Notes: generated by a model not told the origin, from the letters alone. Counted from the stretch's first letter, positions 25,053 to 34,673 are shown. The stretch: 64,000 bases of DNA from CAJCJE01 sp963818685 (GCA_963818685.1 CAWFTJ010000013.1:270193-334192); one strand, 5' to 3'. A program made the numbers and translations.

Positions 25053-25843
25053 GATCGGCTCGTCGCCGGATCGCTCGTCGCCGGATCGAACAGGGTGGGC
25101 GCTTCGTCGAGGTTCGGCGCGAGGTCGATTCGCTCGATCAGCTCCGGCCCGTTGTTGCGCACGCTGTTCACCGCGCTGGACACCGGCCGCAGCTCAAGCG
25201 ACTCGATCAGCGCCAGGTCCGGGCTGCCCAGCAGGTCGGTGACGTCGGTGCGGTCCGGGTCGAGCCAGTCCGCCCAGTTCTCCTGCGACAGCAGCATCGG
25301 CATCCGGTCGTGCACCTCGGTGAGCTGGCCGACCGCGTCGGTGGTGATGACAGCGCAGGTGACAAGAGGCGGCGCGTCCGGCTCGCCGTTGGGGTCGTGC
25401 CAGGTCGACCAGAGGCCGGCAAGGGCCAGGCTCGCCCCGTCCGGTCGGGTCATGTACATGGCCTGTTTGGCGGTGCCGTCGCGCTTCCACTCGAACCAGC
25501 CGTCGGCCGGCAGGATGCACCTGCGCTTGGTCATCGACGTGCGGAACGCCGGCTTGGTGGCGGCCGACTCGGCTCGCGCGTTGATCATCTTGGCGCCGAC
25601 GTTGCGGTCCTTGGCCCAGTGCGGTACCAGTCCCCAGCGCATCACCCGCAGGCTGCGCTCGGTGCGCTCCGGGTCTGGCTGGCCCTCGTCGTCGCGCGGG
25701 TGTCGCTCCACCACCGCGATGACGGGTTTGGTCGGGGCCACGTTGTAGTCCGGCTTGGGCGCGTCGAGGTCAGGGGGGTCGACCGCGTCGAACTCGGCCG
25801 CCAGCAACGCCGGATCCTTCTTCGCGGCATACCTACCGCACAC
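25049..25843 (-). CDS. SRAP-domain abasic-site protein (YedK/HMCES family)
   Basis: A 264-residue protein that crosslinks to abasic sites in single-stranded DNA through its N-terminal Cys. The start chosen is GTG at 25843, giving MCGRY so that Cys2 becomes the N-terminus; the ATG two codons upstream would leave Cys internal and is only one base from the ribosome site GAGGTGA. Other conserved parts are YNVAPTKPV, MRWGLVPHWAKD, INARAESAATKPAFR, RRCILPADGWFEWKR and EVHDRMPMLL (catalytic His/Glu). It ends in a short DPATSDPATS repeat. Operon with the hydrolase downstream. Confidence 0.93.
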   Translation of the reverse strand: MCGRYAAKKDPALLAAEFDAVDPPDLDAPKPDYNVAPTKPVIAVVERHPRDDEGQPDPERTERSLRVMRWGLVPHWAKDRNVGAKMINARAESAATKPAFRTSMTKRRCILPADGWFEWKRDGTAKQAMYMTRPDGASLALAGLWSTWHDPNGEPDAPPLVTCAVITTDAVGQLTEVHDRMPMLLSQENWADWLDPDRTDVTDLLGSPDLALIESLELRPVSSAVNSVRNNGPELIERIDLAPNLDEAPTLFDPATSDPATSRS

Positions 25844-25951
25844 GGGCATTCACCTCATCAAGAGTTGTGCCTTACCGTGATCCTGACACGTTACGCCCTG
25901 GTCGGCGAGTGGTATGCGACCCCGCGCGGCGGATGCGGGATCATTGCGGAC

Positions 25952-27242
25952 ATGACGCAACCATGGCCAGCACCAACGGCGAGCGGCCCCGTGCGCACCG
26001 TCGTCGCGGTGCCCGGCTCCAAGTCGATCACCAACCGGGCCCTGCTGCTCGCGGCGCTGGCCGACGCGCCCTCCGTGCTGCACCAGCCGTTGCGCAGCCG
26101 CGACACCGACCTGATGGCCGCCGCGCTGCGCGCCCTCGGCGTCGACGTGACCGAGGCGCGGGACGGAGACTGGCGCATCACCCCGCACGCACTGCGCGGC
26201 CCGACGAACATCGCCTGCGGCCTGGCCGGCACGGTCATGCGGTTCGTCCCGCCCGCCGCCGCGATCGCCGATGGCGAGATCGCCTTCGACGGTGACGAGC
26301 AGGCGCGCAAGCGCCCGATGGGCACGGTACTGGGCGCGTTGCGCACGCTCGGCGCCGACATCACCGGCGACACGCTGCCCTTCACCGTGCACGGCACCGG
26401 CGAGCTGGCCGGCGGCGCGGTCACCATCGACGCGTCCGCGTCCTCCCAGTTCGTGTCCGGCCTGCTGCTCTCCGGCGCCCGCTACACCAGCGGCGTCACC
26501 GTGCACCACGACGGCAAGCCGGTGCCGTCCATGCCGCACATCGAGATGACCGTTGACATGCTGCGCGGCGCCGGTGTCGAGGTCGACGACACCGAGCCGA
26601 ACACCTGGCGGGTCGCACCCGGCCCGATCGCCGGCCGCGACTGGGACATCGAGCCCGACCTGTCCAATGCGACGCCGTTCCTGGCCGCGGCCGCGGTCAC
26701 CGGCGGCGCGGTCACGGTCACCGGCTGGCCGGCCAGGACCACCCAACCGGGCGACGGAATCCGGGCCGTGCTCACCGAAATGGGTGCGACGGTCACCCTG
26801 GACGAGCGCGGGCTGACCGTGGCCGGCACCGGCTCACTGTCCGGAGTGGACGTCGACCTGCACGACATCGGCGAGCTGACCCCGACCATCGCCGCGCTCG
26901 ACCGTGTTCGCGGACGGCCCTTCGCGGCTGCGCGGCATCGCGCACCTGCGTGGGCACGAGACCGACCGGCTCGCCGCGCTGGTCAACGAGATTCGCGCGA
27001 TCGGCGGCGACGCGGACGAGACCGAGGACGGGCTGACCGTGCGCCCCCGCCCGTTGCACGGCGGCCCGTGGCACGCCTACGCCGACCACCGGATGGCCAC
27101 CGCCGGCGCGATCATCGGCCTTGTCGTGCCTGGCATCGAGATCGACAATATCGCGACGACCAGCAAGACGCTGCCCGACTTTCCCGGTATGTGGCGGAGA
27201 ATGCTGGCCGAAGAGTCCACAATGGAGGTTTCCGGAACGTGA
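25952..27242 (+). CDS. aroA: 3-phosphoshikimate 1-carboxyvinyltransferase (EPSP synthase), frameshifted
   Basis: Sixth shikimate-pathway enzyme, joining PEP and shikimate-3-phosphate. The first frame runs from VPGSKSITNRALLLAALADAP through RSRDTDLMAAALRALG, GLAGTVMRFVPP, RPMGTVLGAL and KPVPSMPHIEMTVDML to GELTPTIAAL. It then breaks near 26,897-26,904 and resumes in another frame with VFADGPSRLRGIAHLRGHETDRLAALV, ADHRMATAGAIIGLV and TSKTLPDFPGMWRRM. Restoring two missing bases (GCGCTCGCGACC) rejoins it to about 430 residues. As aroA is normally essential, a sequencing error is the likelier cause. ATG at 25952. Confidence 0.9.
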
Positions 27243-27258
27243 GCGAGCTGGTTTCGGC

Positions 27259-28305
27259 GTGAGCGGCAGCGACTGGCATCGGCTCGACGAGTCCGATGTG
27301 CGGATCCGGCCAGGCAAGGGGTCGAGGCCCAGGAGCAAGCGCAGGCCCGGCCATGCCGAAGCCAGCAGCGCGATGGTCGTCGGCGTCGACCGGGGTCGTT
27401 GGACGTGCGCGCTGCACCGGGACCCGAACCAGCTGGTGGTGGCGATGCGTGCCAGGGAACTCGGCCGCACCCCCATCGTCGTCGGTGACCAGGTCGACCT
27501 GGTCGGCGACGTGACCGGCCAGCCGGACACGCTGGCCAGGATCGTGCGGGTTGCCGAGCGCTCGTCCGTGCTGCGCCGCACCGCGGACGACACCGACCCG
27601 TTCGAACGGATCGTCGTGGCGAACGCGCAGGACCTGGTCATCGTCACCGCGCTCGCCGACCCGCCCCCGCGCTCCGGTTTCATCGACCGAGCCCTGGTCG
27701 CCGCCTACGCGGGCGGCCTTTCCGCGATCCTGTGCCTCACCAAGTCCGACCTGGCCAGCCCGGACGAACTGCTCGCCGCCTACGCCGACCTGGACGTGAC
27801 CGTGGTCGTCACCAACCGCGACGAGCAGCCGGACGCGTTGCGCGAGCTGCTCGTCGACCGGGTTTCCGCACTGGTCGGCCACTCGGGTGTCGGCAAGTCG
27901 ACACTGGTCAACGTCCTGGTCCCGGACGCGGCGCGGCGCATCGGCGCGGTCAGCTCGGTCGGCAAGGGCCGGCACACGTCGGTGACCGCGGTCGCACTGC
28001 CGCTGCCCGAGGGCGGCTGGGTGGTCGACACGCCCGGCATCCGCTCGCTCGGCCTCGCGCACATCACGCCCGCCGACATCGTCAGCGCGTTCGACGAGTT
28101 CGTCGAACGCGCCGAGGAATGTCCGCCACTGTGCGGTCACCTCGGGCCGCCCCAGGACCCGGACTGCTATCTCGACGACGTGGTGGCCGAGGGCAAGGCG
28201 AGCGCCGGCCGCCTCGCCTCCCTGCGTCGCCTGCTGCTCTCGCGCGCCGGCATCGCGTCCGGAGCGGGAACCGACAATCCGCCGCCCACGTCAGAGGCGT
28301 ACTGA
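27259..28305 (+). CDS. rsgA: Ribosome small subunit-dependent GTPase A
   Basis: A 348-residue circularly permuted GTPase that checks late 30S maturation. The OB domain comes first (GVDRGRWTCAL, VVGDQVDLVGDV). The GTPase motifs follow in permuted order: G4 LTKSD, G1 GHSGVGKST, G3 DTPGIRSLGL. The C-terminal zinc-binding finger is CPPLCGHLGPPQDPDC. GTG at 27259 lies 16 bases after aroA, with which it probably forms an operon. The N-terminal 40 residues are basic (GKGSRPRSKRRPGH). Confidence 0.93.
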   Translation: MSGSDWHRLDESDVRIRPGKGSRPRSKRRPGHAEASSAMVVGVDRGRWTCALHRDPNQLVVAMRARELGRTPIVVGDQVDLVGDVTGQPDTLARIVRVAERSSVLRRTADDTDPFERIVVANAQDLVIVTALADPPPRSGFIDRALVAAYAGGLSAILCLTKSDLASPDELLAAYADLDVTVVVTNRDEQPDALRELLVDRVSALVGHSGVGKSTLVNVLVPDAARRIGAVSSVGKGRHTSVTAVALPLPEGGWVVDTPGIRSLGLAHITPADIVSAFDEFVERAEECPPLCGHLGPPQDPDCYLDDVVAEGKASAGRLASLRRLLLSRAGIASGAGTDNPPPTSEAY

Positions 28306-28359
28306 TACCGTTCGAGCTACCCGTTCGAGGGGCAGTCGTCGCAAGGGGAATGACACACA

Positions 28360-29208
28360 ATGCGGGCAAAGTCGTTGCTGGTCGGGGCCGCACTCATGGC
28401 CGGCCTTGGAGTAGTGGCGGGGTGCGGCGGTTCGATCGCCGGGTTGCCGACCGCGGCGGGATCCTCCGGCGGCAGCGGCAGCGGTGCCGGCAGTCAGCTC
28501 GGCTCGCAGGTGAAGACCGTTTCCGACCTGTCCAACCTGGTAGGCAACAAGGTCGAGCAGGCGACCACGGCCCAGGTGAGCATGACGAGCGCGGCCAGCA
28601 CGACCAGCGGTTCGATCAAGTTCGGTGATCCGGTCGCCGAGAAGATGACGATCACCGCGCCCACCGGCAACGAGCAGGTCCTGTTCGTGAACAACGTGTT
28701 CTATATGCAGATTCCGAGCATGTCGCAGGTCACCGGCAAGCCGTGGCTCAAGGTCGACCCGAGCGACACGTCGAACCCGGCGAACAAGTTCTTCGGCTCG
28801 ATCGTCAGCAGCATCAAGCAGAACGCCGACCCGACCCAGATGCTCAGGAACCTGGAAGCCAGCGGCACGCTCACCGGCAGCGACACCGAGCAGCTGGACG
28901 GTCAGAGCACAACGCACTACAAGATCACGGTCAACATCGACAAGATGATCGCGAACCAGACCGATCCGACCATGAAGCAGTTGCTCACCATGGCCGAACA
29001 GGCCGGCCTGCACGACTACCCGGTCGAGGTCTGGCTGGACAGTCACGACCTGCCAGTGCGGATCACGATCAACATGCCCGGCCTCGGCGCCGGCACCGGC
29101 GGCCTGTCCACGATCACCTACAGCAACTGGGGCGGGCCGGTGACCATCACCCCGCCACCGGACGACCAGGTCGGCACCATGCCGAGCGTGCCGGGCACGG
29201 GCGGCTGA
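28360..29208 (+). CDS. Lipoprotein, LppX/LprAFG-like
   Basis: A 282-residue exported lipoprotein: signal peptide with lipobox VVAGC near residue 22, a Gly/Ser linker, then a single soluble domain with repeated beta strands (GSIKFGDPVAEKMTITAP, QVLFVNNVFYMQIPS, DTEQLDGQSTTHYKITVNIDK, YPVEVWLDSHDLPVRITI). This pattern fits the LolA-like fold of mycobacterial LppX/LprG lipoproteins that carry lipids across the periplasm. Acidic-proline C-terminus. Convergent with rsmI. Confidence 0.8.
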   Translation: MRAKSLLVGAALMAGLGVVAGCGGSIAGLPTAAGSSGGSGSGAGSQLGSQVKTVSDLSNLVGNKVEQATTAQVSMTSAASTTSGSIKFGDPVAEKMTITAPTGNEQVLFVNNVFYMQIPSMSQVTGKPWLKVDPSDTSNPANKFFGSIVSSIKQNADPTQMLRNLEASGTLTGSDTEQLDGQSTTHYKITVNIDKMIANQTDPTMKQLLTMAEQAGLHDYPVEVWLDSHDLPVRITINMPGLGAGTGGLSTITYSNWGGPVTITPPPDDQVGTMPSVPGTGG

Positions 29209-29229
29209 TCCGCCCCGACGGCCACGGAC

Positions 29230-30084
29230 TCACCGCTTGGCGCGCGCCGCCAGCACCGCGTCGTACAACGCCTTCTTGCCAACGTCCGCGCCTGCCGCGA
29301 CGTCCGCGACCGCGTCCTTGAGCCGTCGCCCCTCCGCGACCAACCCTTCCACCACCCCGGTCAGGTCCTCGACATCGACAGCGGCAGGCGCGTCCGCCCC
29401 AGCCAGCACGACGGTGACCTCGCCGCGCACGCCCTGCTCCGCCCAGTCCACCAGTTCGCCGAGGCCGCCGCGACGCACCTCCTCGTACGGCTTGGTCAGC
29501 TCGCGGCACACGGCCGCGCCGCGCTCGGTGCCGAGCACCTTGGCCGCGTCGGCGAGGGTCGCGGCCAACCGGTGCGGCGATTCGAAGAACACGCAGGTTC
29601 GCCGTTCGGTCGCCAACTGCTCGAACCAGCGGCGTCGCTCGCCCGGCTTGCGCGGCGCGAAGCCCTCGAAACAGAACCGGTCGCTCGGCAGGCCGGAGAG
29701 CGCCAGTGCCGTCGTGACGGCGGAGGGCCCTGGCACGCAGGTCACGTCGAGATCGTCGGCGATGCAGGCCGCGACCAGGCGATATCCCGGGTCGGACACG
29801 CTCGGCATGCCCGCGTCGGTCACCAGCAGGACCGTCGAGCCGTCCCGGATCGTCTCCAGCAAACCGGGTATCTTGGCTGTTTCGACCGAATCGTAGAAAC
29901 TGAGCACCCGTCCGCTCGGCGACACGCCCAGCGCGGCGGCGAGCGCGCGGAAGCGACGGGTGTCCTCGGCGGCGATCACGTCGGCCGTGCCGATCATGTC
30001 GACCAGCTTCGGTGAAGCGTCCCGCGCATCGCCAAGCGGCGTCGCGGCCAGCACCAACCTGCCTGATCCAGATTCACGCTTCAC
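29230..30084 (-). CDS. rsmI: 16S rRNA (cytidine(1402)-2'-O)-methyltransferase
   Basis: A 284-residue SAM enzyme of the tetrapyrrole methylase fold that methylates the ribose of C1402 in 16S rRNA. Seen are LVLAATPLGDARDASPKLVDMI, AAEDTRRFRALA, LVTDAGMPSVSDPGYRLV, CVPGPSAVTTALALSGLP and FEGFAPRKPGERR, with the CRELTKPYEEVRRG stretch. GTG at 30084 gives the family length; the open frame further upstream is antisense to the mannosyltransferase. Only 24 bases separate it from the divergent pmt gene, the same arrangement as in mycobacteria. Confidence 0.93.
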   Translation of the reverse strand: MKRESGSGRLVLAATPLGDARDASPKLVDMIGTADVIAAEDTRRFRALAAALGVSPSGRVLSFYDSVETAKIPGLLETIRDGSTVLLVTDAGMPSVSDPGYRLVAACIADDLDVTCVPGPSAVTTALALSGLPSDRFCFEGFAPRKPGERRRWFEQLATERRTCVFFESPHRLAATLADAAKVLGTERGAAVCRELTKPYEEVRRGGLGELVDWAEQGVRGEVTVVLAGADAPAAVDVEDLTGVVEGLVAEGRRLKDAVADVAAGADVGKKALYDAVLAARAKR

Positions 30085-30108
30085 AGCGACCACCCTACGA
30101 TCGGTGCC

Positions 30109-31806
30109 GTGCGCGAACCGACCGAGACGGCAGACGATGACTACGACGGAGCCGTCAGCACGCTCGCCCCGGAGACCGACTTCGACGAGGACGAGGACTA
30201 CTACCTCGACGAACAAGGCTCGGACGAGGACGATCTCGGTCTGGTCGAACCGGGCGAGACACCTCCGCCAAGCCCGCCTGCCGACGCCGGCCTGATCGAC
30301 CCGAGCGATCGCCTCGGCAGGCCCATGCCGACCGACCGGCTGCGCGGCTGGATCACCACGATCATCATCACCGCGATCGGCGCTGCCGTCCGGTTCCAGA
30401 ACCTCGGCTTTCCCACCGACAACGGCACCCCGGTCTTCGACGAGAAGCACTACGTGCCGCAGGCGTGGCAGATGCTGCGCAACGGCGGCTACGAGGACAA
30501 CCCCGGCTACGAACTCACCGTCCACCCGCCGGTCGGCAAGTACCTGGTCGCGATCGGCGAGTGGCTGTTCGGCTACAACGGGGTCGGCTGGCGCTTCGCC
30601 TCCGCCGTCGCGGGCACCCTGATGATCCTGCTGATCATCCGCATCGCCCGCCGCCTTACCCGCTCCACCCTGCTCGGCGGCGTAGCCGGCGTGCTGCTCA
30701 TCTGCGACGGCCTGAGCCACGTCCAGTCGCGCATGGGCATGCTCGACGTGTTCCTGGCCATGTTCGTGCTGATCAGCTTCGGCTGCGTGCTCAACGACCG
30801 CGACCAGATGCGCGAACGACTACGCAGCGCGATCCGCGACGGCTTCGTCAACGACTCGCCCTACGGGCCGCGACTCGGCTTCCGCTGGTGGCGCTTTGCC
30901 ACCGGTGTGACCATCGGCATCTCGTGCGCGGTCAAATGGGACGGCCTCTACTGGATGGCCGCGTTCTTCGTGCTCACGATCCTGTGGGACTGGCGAGCCC
31001 GGTCCGTCGCCGGCATCGCCCGCCCGTTCCGCGGCATGCTCGTGCGCGACCTGCTGCCCGCGATCTGGGGCATGCTCATCGTCCCCGTGCTGTGCTACCT
31101 GGGCTGCTGGTGGGCCTGGCTGGCCAGCGAGACCGGCGTCGACCGGCACGGCGTCACCGGCAACTACCCCTACCAGGCCGGCCAACCGGTCGCCTGGTTC
31201 CTGTCCTGGACCCCGGACGCGCTGCGCTACCTGTTCCACTACAGCCAGAACGTCCTGTACTTCCACGAGCACCTGGTCACACCGGCCAACAGCCCGCATC
31301 CGTGGGAATCCAAACCCTGGACGTGGCCGATGGGCCTGCGCCCGATGCTCTACTACTACGCCGGCGGGGCCCAGGCGTGCGGCAGCGCCGCCTGCGTGTC
31401 CGCGACCATGCTCATCGGCACTCCCGCCATGTGGTGGCTTGCCTTCCCGATGCTCGGCTGGGCCATCTGGCGGGTCATCGGCCGCTACGACTGGCGCTAC
31501 CTGACCGTCCTGGTCGCCTACCTCGCCGGCCTGCTCCCCTGGTTCCTCAACCTCGACCGGCAGATGTTCTTCTTCTACATGACGCCCGACGTCGCCTTCC
31601 TCGTCCTCGGCCTGGTCCTGCCGCTCGGCGAGATCCTCGGCCCGTCGACCGCGAGCTTCGAACGCCGCCGTACCGGCCTCCTGGCCGTCGGGCTCTACGT
31701 CGGACTCGTGGTCGCCAACTTCGTCTGGCTCTGGCCCATCCTGAACGGCGACAGCATCTCCGCTGCCCGCTGGTACGCGGAACTCTGGCTCCCGTCATGG
31801 CGCTAG
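30109..31806 (+). CDS. pmt: Dolichyl-phosphate-mannose-type protein O-mannosyltransferase
   Basis: A 565-residue polytopic GT39 enzyme that transfers mannose from polyprenyl-phosphomannose to Ser/Thr of exported proteins during Sec translocation. After an acidic N-terminus (DFDEDEDYYLDEQGSDEDD) there are about 11 membrane helices. The catalytic Asp-Glu is in PVFDEKHYVPQAWQML, with VHPPVGKYLVAIGEW next. The C-terminus shows FFYMTPDVAFLVLGLVLPLGE. GTG start at 30109. Target proteins probably include the secreted proteins of this strain. Confidence 0.92.
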   Translation: MREPTETADDDYDGAVSTLAPETDFDEDEDYYLDEQGSDEDDLGLVEPGETPPPSPPADAGLIDPSDRLGRPMPTDRLRGWITTIIITAIGAAVRFQNLGFPTDNGTPVFDEKHYVPQAWQMLRNGGYEDNPGYELTVHPPVGKYLVAIGEWLFGYNGVGWRFASAVAGTLMILLIIRIARRLTRSTLLGGVAGVLLICDGLSHVQSRMGMLDVFLAMFVLISFGCVLNDRDQMRERLRSAIRDGFVNDSPYGPRLGFRWWRFATGVTIGISCAVKWDGLYWMAAFFVLTILWDWRARSVAGIARPFRGMLVRDLLPAIWGMLIVPVLCYLGCWWAWLASETGVDRHGVTGNYPYQAGQPVAWFLSWTPDALRYLFHYSQNVLYFHEHLVTPANSPHPWESKPWTWPMGLRPMLYYYAGGAQACGSAACVSATMLIGTPAMWWLAFPMLGWAIWRVIGRYDWRYLTVLVAYLAGLLPWFLNLDRQMFFFYMTPDVAFLVLGLVLPLGEILGPSTASFERRRTGLLAVGLYVGLVVANFVWLWPILNGDSISAARWYAELWLPSWR

Positions 31807-31813
31807 GAGCATC

Positions 31814-32815
31814 GTGACCAGCCAGCATCCCGCCCTGGCCAGGGCGGAGGAGATCGCCGAGGACGTGCTGTTCCCGGCGGCGACGACGGTGGACACCACC
31901 GGCCACATCCCGCCGACGCATCTCGACCTGCTCGCCGACGCCGGCTTCTACGGCATGTCCGCGCCCGCCGAGTCCGGCGGCATGGCGCTCGACTTCTCGA
32001 CCGCGTGCGCGATCGTGGAAACGTTCGCGGCCGGCTGCCTGAGCACCGCGTTCGTCTGGTTGCAGCACCAGGGCGTTGTGCGCCGCGTCGCCGGCTCGCC
32101 GCTGGCCGGCGAACTCCTCGACGACCTGCGCCTCGGCAAGCAGCGCGGCGGTGTCGCGCTGGGCGGCACGCTGCCCGGCCCGCCCCGGTTGCGCGCGACG
32201 GCCGTGTCGGGCGGCTACCAGCTCAACGGCGAGTCGCCGTGGGTGACCGGCTGGGGCATGATCGACCTGCTGCTCGTGATGGCACGCGACGAACACGACA
32301 ACCTGATCTCCGCCGTCATCAGTGCCCGCGAGAGCGACGCGCTGAGCGTCACCGGTCCACTGAGGATGGTCGCGACCACGGCAAGCAACACGGTGACCGC
32401 GCACTTCACCGACCTCTTCGTGCCGGAAGAAGCGGTCGTCGGCGAGCAGCCCTACGCCGAGTGGGCCGAACGTGACGCCGCCGGCCTGCGGTTCAACGGC
32501 TCGCTCGCTCTCGGCGTCACCAACCGCTGCACCCGCCTGCTCGGCCCAACCCCACTCGACGCCGAACTGGCGGCCTGCCGGACCGGCCTTGACACGGCAG
32601 AACCGGCGGAACTGCCCGCCGCCCGCGCCGCAGCCGACGAACTGGCCGTGCGGGCCAGCAGCACCCTGCTGGTGCGGACCGGCAGCCGCTCGATCCTGCT
32701 CGACCAGCATCCCCAGCGGCTCGCGCGGGAAGCCATGTTCCTGCTGGTCTTCGCCTCCCGCAAGGGAATCCGCGCCGCGCTGCTGGAAATGCTCGGCGCG
32801 AGGGGCGACACGTAG
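31814..32815 (+). CDS. Acyl-CoA dehydrogenase family protein
   Basis: A 333-residue flavoprotein-like protein of the acyl-CoA dehydrogenase fold: N-terminal helical domain (LLADAGFYGMSAPAESGGMALDF), middle beta domain (GYQLNGESPWVTGWGMIDLLLVMA, ASNTVTAHFTDLFVPEEAVVGE) and a shortened C-terminal helical domain (QHPQRLAREAMFLLVFASRKGIRAALLEML). It is shorter than the usual 380 residues and the catalytic Glu of true dehydrogenases is not evident, so it may be an oxidase or hydroxylase-like member. AGGAG precedes the GTG by six bases, and pmt ends seven bases upstream. Confidence 0.78.
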   Translation: MTSQHPALARAEEIAEDVLFPAATTVDTTGHIPPTHLDLLADAGFYGMSAPAESGGMALDFSTACAIVETFAAGCLSTAFVWLQHQGVVRRVAGSPLAGELLDDLRLGKQRGGVALGGTLPGPPRLRATAVSGGYQLNGESPWVTGWGMIDLLLVMARDEHDNLISAVISARESDALSVTGPLRMVATTASNTVTAHFTDLFVPEEAVVGEQPYAEWAERDAAGLRFNGSLALGVTNRCTRLLGPTPLDAELAACRTGLDTAEPAELPAARAAADELAVRASSTLLVRTGSRSILLDQHPQRLAREAMFLLVFASRKGIRAALLEMLGARGDT

Positions 32816-32822
32816 GAAGCGC

Positions 32823-34673
32823 TCAGGGCATGCGGCGCGTGCTGGCTTCGGCCTTGCGGACGATCACGGTAACCGGGCCGTCCTCGCGGTGGCCGGCACC
32901 GGAGAGCCAGTCGCTGAGTTGGCGCTGCACGGTGGTCAGCGTCGGCCTGCGGGCCGGGTCGGCGTCGAGTGCGGCCATCAGCAGGTTGCGGTGCACGCTG
33001 CGGTCGGGCAGGTGGGTGTTGGGCAGGCGTTGCGCCGCGGCCATCAGCGCGGACATCGGGTTGGCGCGGTGTCCGCGCGGGGGTTGGCCGGTGAGCGCGT
33101 AGCTCACGGTCGCCGCGAGTTGCCAGGCATCGGACGCGGGCGTCGACAGGCCGGTTTCCGCGGTTTCCGGCGCGAGGAAGTCGGGGGTGCCCATCATCAT
33201 GCCGGCGGCGGTGAGCGTGACATCGCCCTTGGCCTTGGCGATGCCGAAGTCGATCAGGTGCGCGATGCCGTTGTTGTCGAGCAGGATGTTGGCCGGCTTG
33301 ACGTCGCGGTGCAGGACCCGTTTGGCGTGCGCGTCCGCAAGCGCGCCCGCCATGGTCGTCCAGAGCCGGGCGGCGGCGACGTCGTCGAGGGGGCCGTTGC
33401 CGCCGACGACGTCGGACAGCGGCTGGCCGTCGATGTACTCCATGACGATGCCGAGGCCGTCGGACTCCTCGATGATGTCGTAGACCCGCACGCAGTTGGG
33501 GTGGTGGACGGCGGCAAGGGCGCGCGCCTCGCGCAGCATGCGTGCCTGCGTGTCGGCCTCGGGCGCGTGTGCGAGCTTGAGCGCGACGGTGCGGTTGAGC
33601 TGCGTGTCCATCGCCAGCCACACGGTGCCGAATCCGCCATGGCCGAGTTGCCGGATCCGCTTGAACCGCCCGCCCGCCGAGTTCCACCTGATCACGGTGG
33701 CCTCGCCGGTACGGAACGGCAGCGGACCGGGGGTGTCGGCGAGCTTGCCGCCGACCGGCTGGGCGGGCGTCGGGGTCGGCAGGGCCAGTGGCACGCCGGG
33801 GACCGGGCCGATCCGGGTCGGCGGAAGCTGGCGCGGTGGGGGTGGCAGCGCCTGCATGTCCGACATCGGCGCTGGTGGATAGGGCTGTTGTTGCGGGTAC
33901 GGCTGCGGCTGTTCGTACGGCTGCGGCTGTTCGTACGGCTGCGGCTGCTCATACCGCGGCGGCGGGAGCGCGGCATCGCGCTGCGGACGGTTGATCACCG
34001 ACCAGCTCGGTTGGCCGAACAGCATCACCACGACGATGCCGAGCAGGCTCGCGGGCAGGAAGCCGAGCCACAATTGCGCCATCAGGTTGGCCGGGAACAG
34101 CAGCGTGAACAGGATGCAGGCGAGGAAGGGCAACCACATCAGCCTGCCGGGCCAGCGCGGCCCCCTGCGCAGCGCGACGCGCTGTTGCATGATCACCGCG
34201 AGCAGGCACAGCAGCGGCACCGCGCCGAGCATGGCGAGGTAGATGACGAGTTCGACGGTGTTGCCGCTCGACCCGGTCAACGCCTGGTAGCCGATCTGAC
34301 CGCCGGTGAGGTACTGCCCCTGGGTGCCGAACGCCGAGAAGACGCACATGTTGTCGGACAGGCCGGTCAGCGGAACGCCCGCGCCGACCCGGGCGCTGTT
34401 GATCGCGGTGAACAGGAGTTCGGCGAACAACCACGGCACCACGAACCCAAAGAGCAGGCCGAAGCCGCCGAGGGTGGCGAGCATGCCAGCCCCGTAGCGG
34501 TTGCCGGTTGCCTTGCGCACCAGGGCGACCGCGATCGCGCCGAGCACCGGCGAGACCGCGAGCAGCGCGCCGGCGACACTGACCGTCCATGGCCAGGCAC
34601 CTGGGCAGACGTTCGGAATGCCCTGGTGGATCCAGGACAGCAGGGAACCGATCAGCTGAGCGAGTCCGCCCAC
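32823..34673 (-). CDS. Ser/Thr protein kinase with N-terminal polytopic membrane region
   Basis: A 616-residue kinase with an unusual order. The first 230 residues contain about five membrane helices (TVSVAGALLAVSPVLGAIAVAL, MLATLGGFGLLFGFVVPWLFAELL, LVIYLAMLGAVPLLCLLAVIM and two more). Residues about 235-345 are a Pro/Gln/Tyr linker with three PQPYEQ-type repeats, and the C-terminal 270 residues are a complete kinase (LGHGGFGTVWLA, VALK, HRDVKPANILLD, DFGIAKA, PDFLAPE). Most actinobacterial STPKs have the kinase first and one helix. GTG at 34673 has AAGGGAAG at good spacing; GTG at 34694 is the longer option without one. Confidence 0.85.
   Translation of the reverse strand: MGGLAQLIGSLLSWIHQGIPNVCPGAWPWTVSVAGALLAVSPVLGAIAVALVRKATGNRYGAGMLATLGGFGLLFGFVVPWLFAELLFTAINSARVGAGVPLTGLSDNMCVFSAFGTQGQYLTGGQIGYQALTGSSGNTVELVIYLAMLGAVPLLCLLAVIMQQRVALRRGPRWPGRLMWLPFLACILFTLLFPANLMAQLWLGFLPASLLGIVVVMLFGQPSWSVINRPQRDAALPPPRYEQPQPYEQPQPYEQPQPYPQQQPYPPAPMSDMQALPPPPRQLPPTRIGPVPGVPLALPTPTPAQPVGGKLADTPGPLPFRTGEATVIRWNSAGGRFKRIRQLGHGGFGTVWLAMDTQLNRTVALKLAHAPEADTQARMLREARALAAVHHPNCVRVYDIIEESDGLGIVMEYIDGQPLSDVVGGNGPLDDVAAARLWTTMAGALADAHAKRVLHRDVKPANILLDNNGIAHLIDFGIAKAKGDVTLTAAGMMMGTPDFLAPETAETGLSTPASDAWQLAATVSYALTGQPPRGHRANPMSALMAAAQRLPNTHLPDRSVHRNLLMAALDADPARRPTLTTVQRQLSDWLSGAGHREDGPVTVIVRKAEASTRRMP

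Noticed and set aside
29230..30720. Long rsmI reading starting at 30,720
   Set aside because: The first 212 codons are antisense to the mannosyltransferase gene; GTG at 30,084 gives the normal RsmI length.
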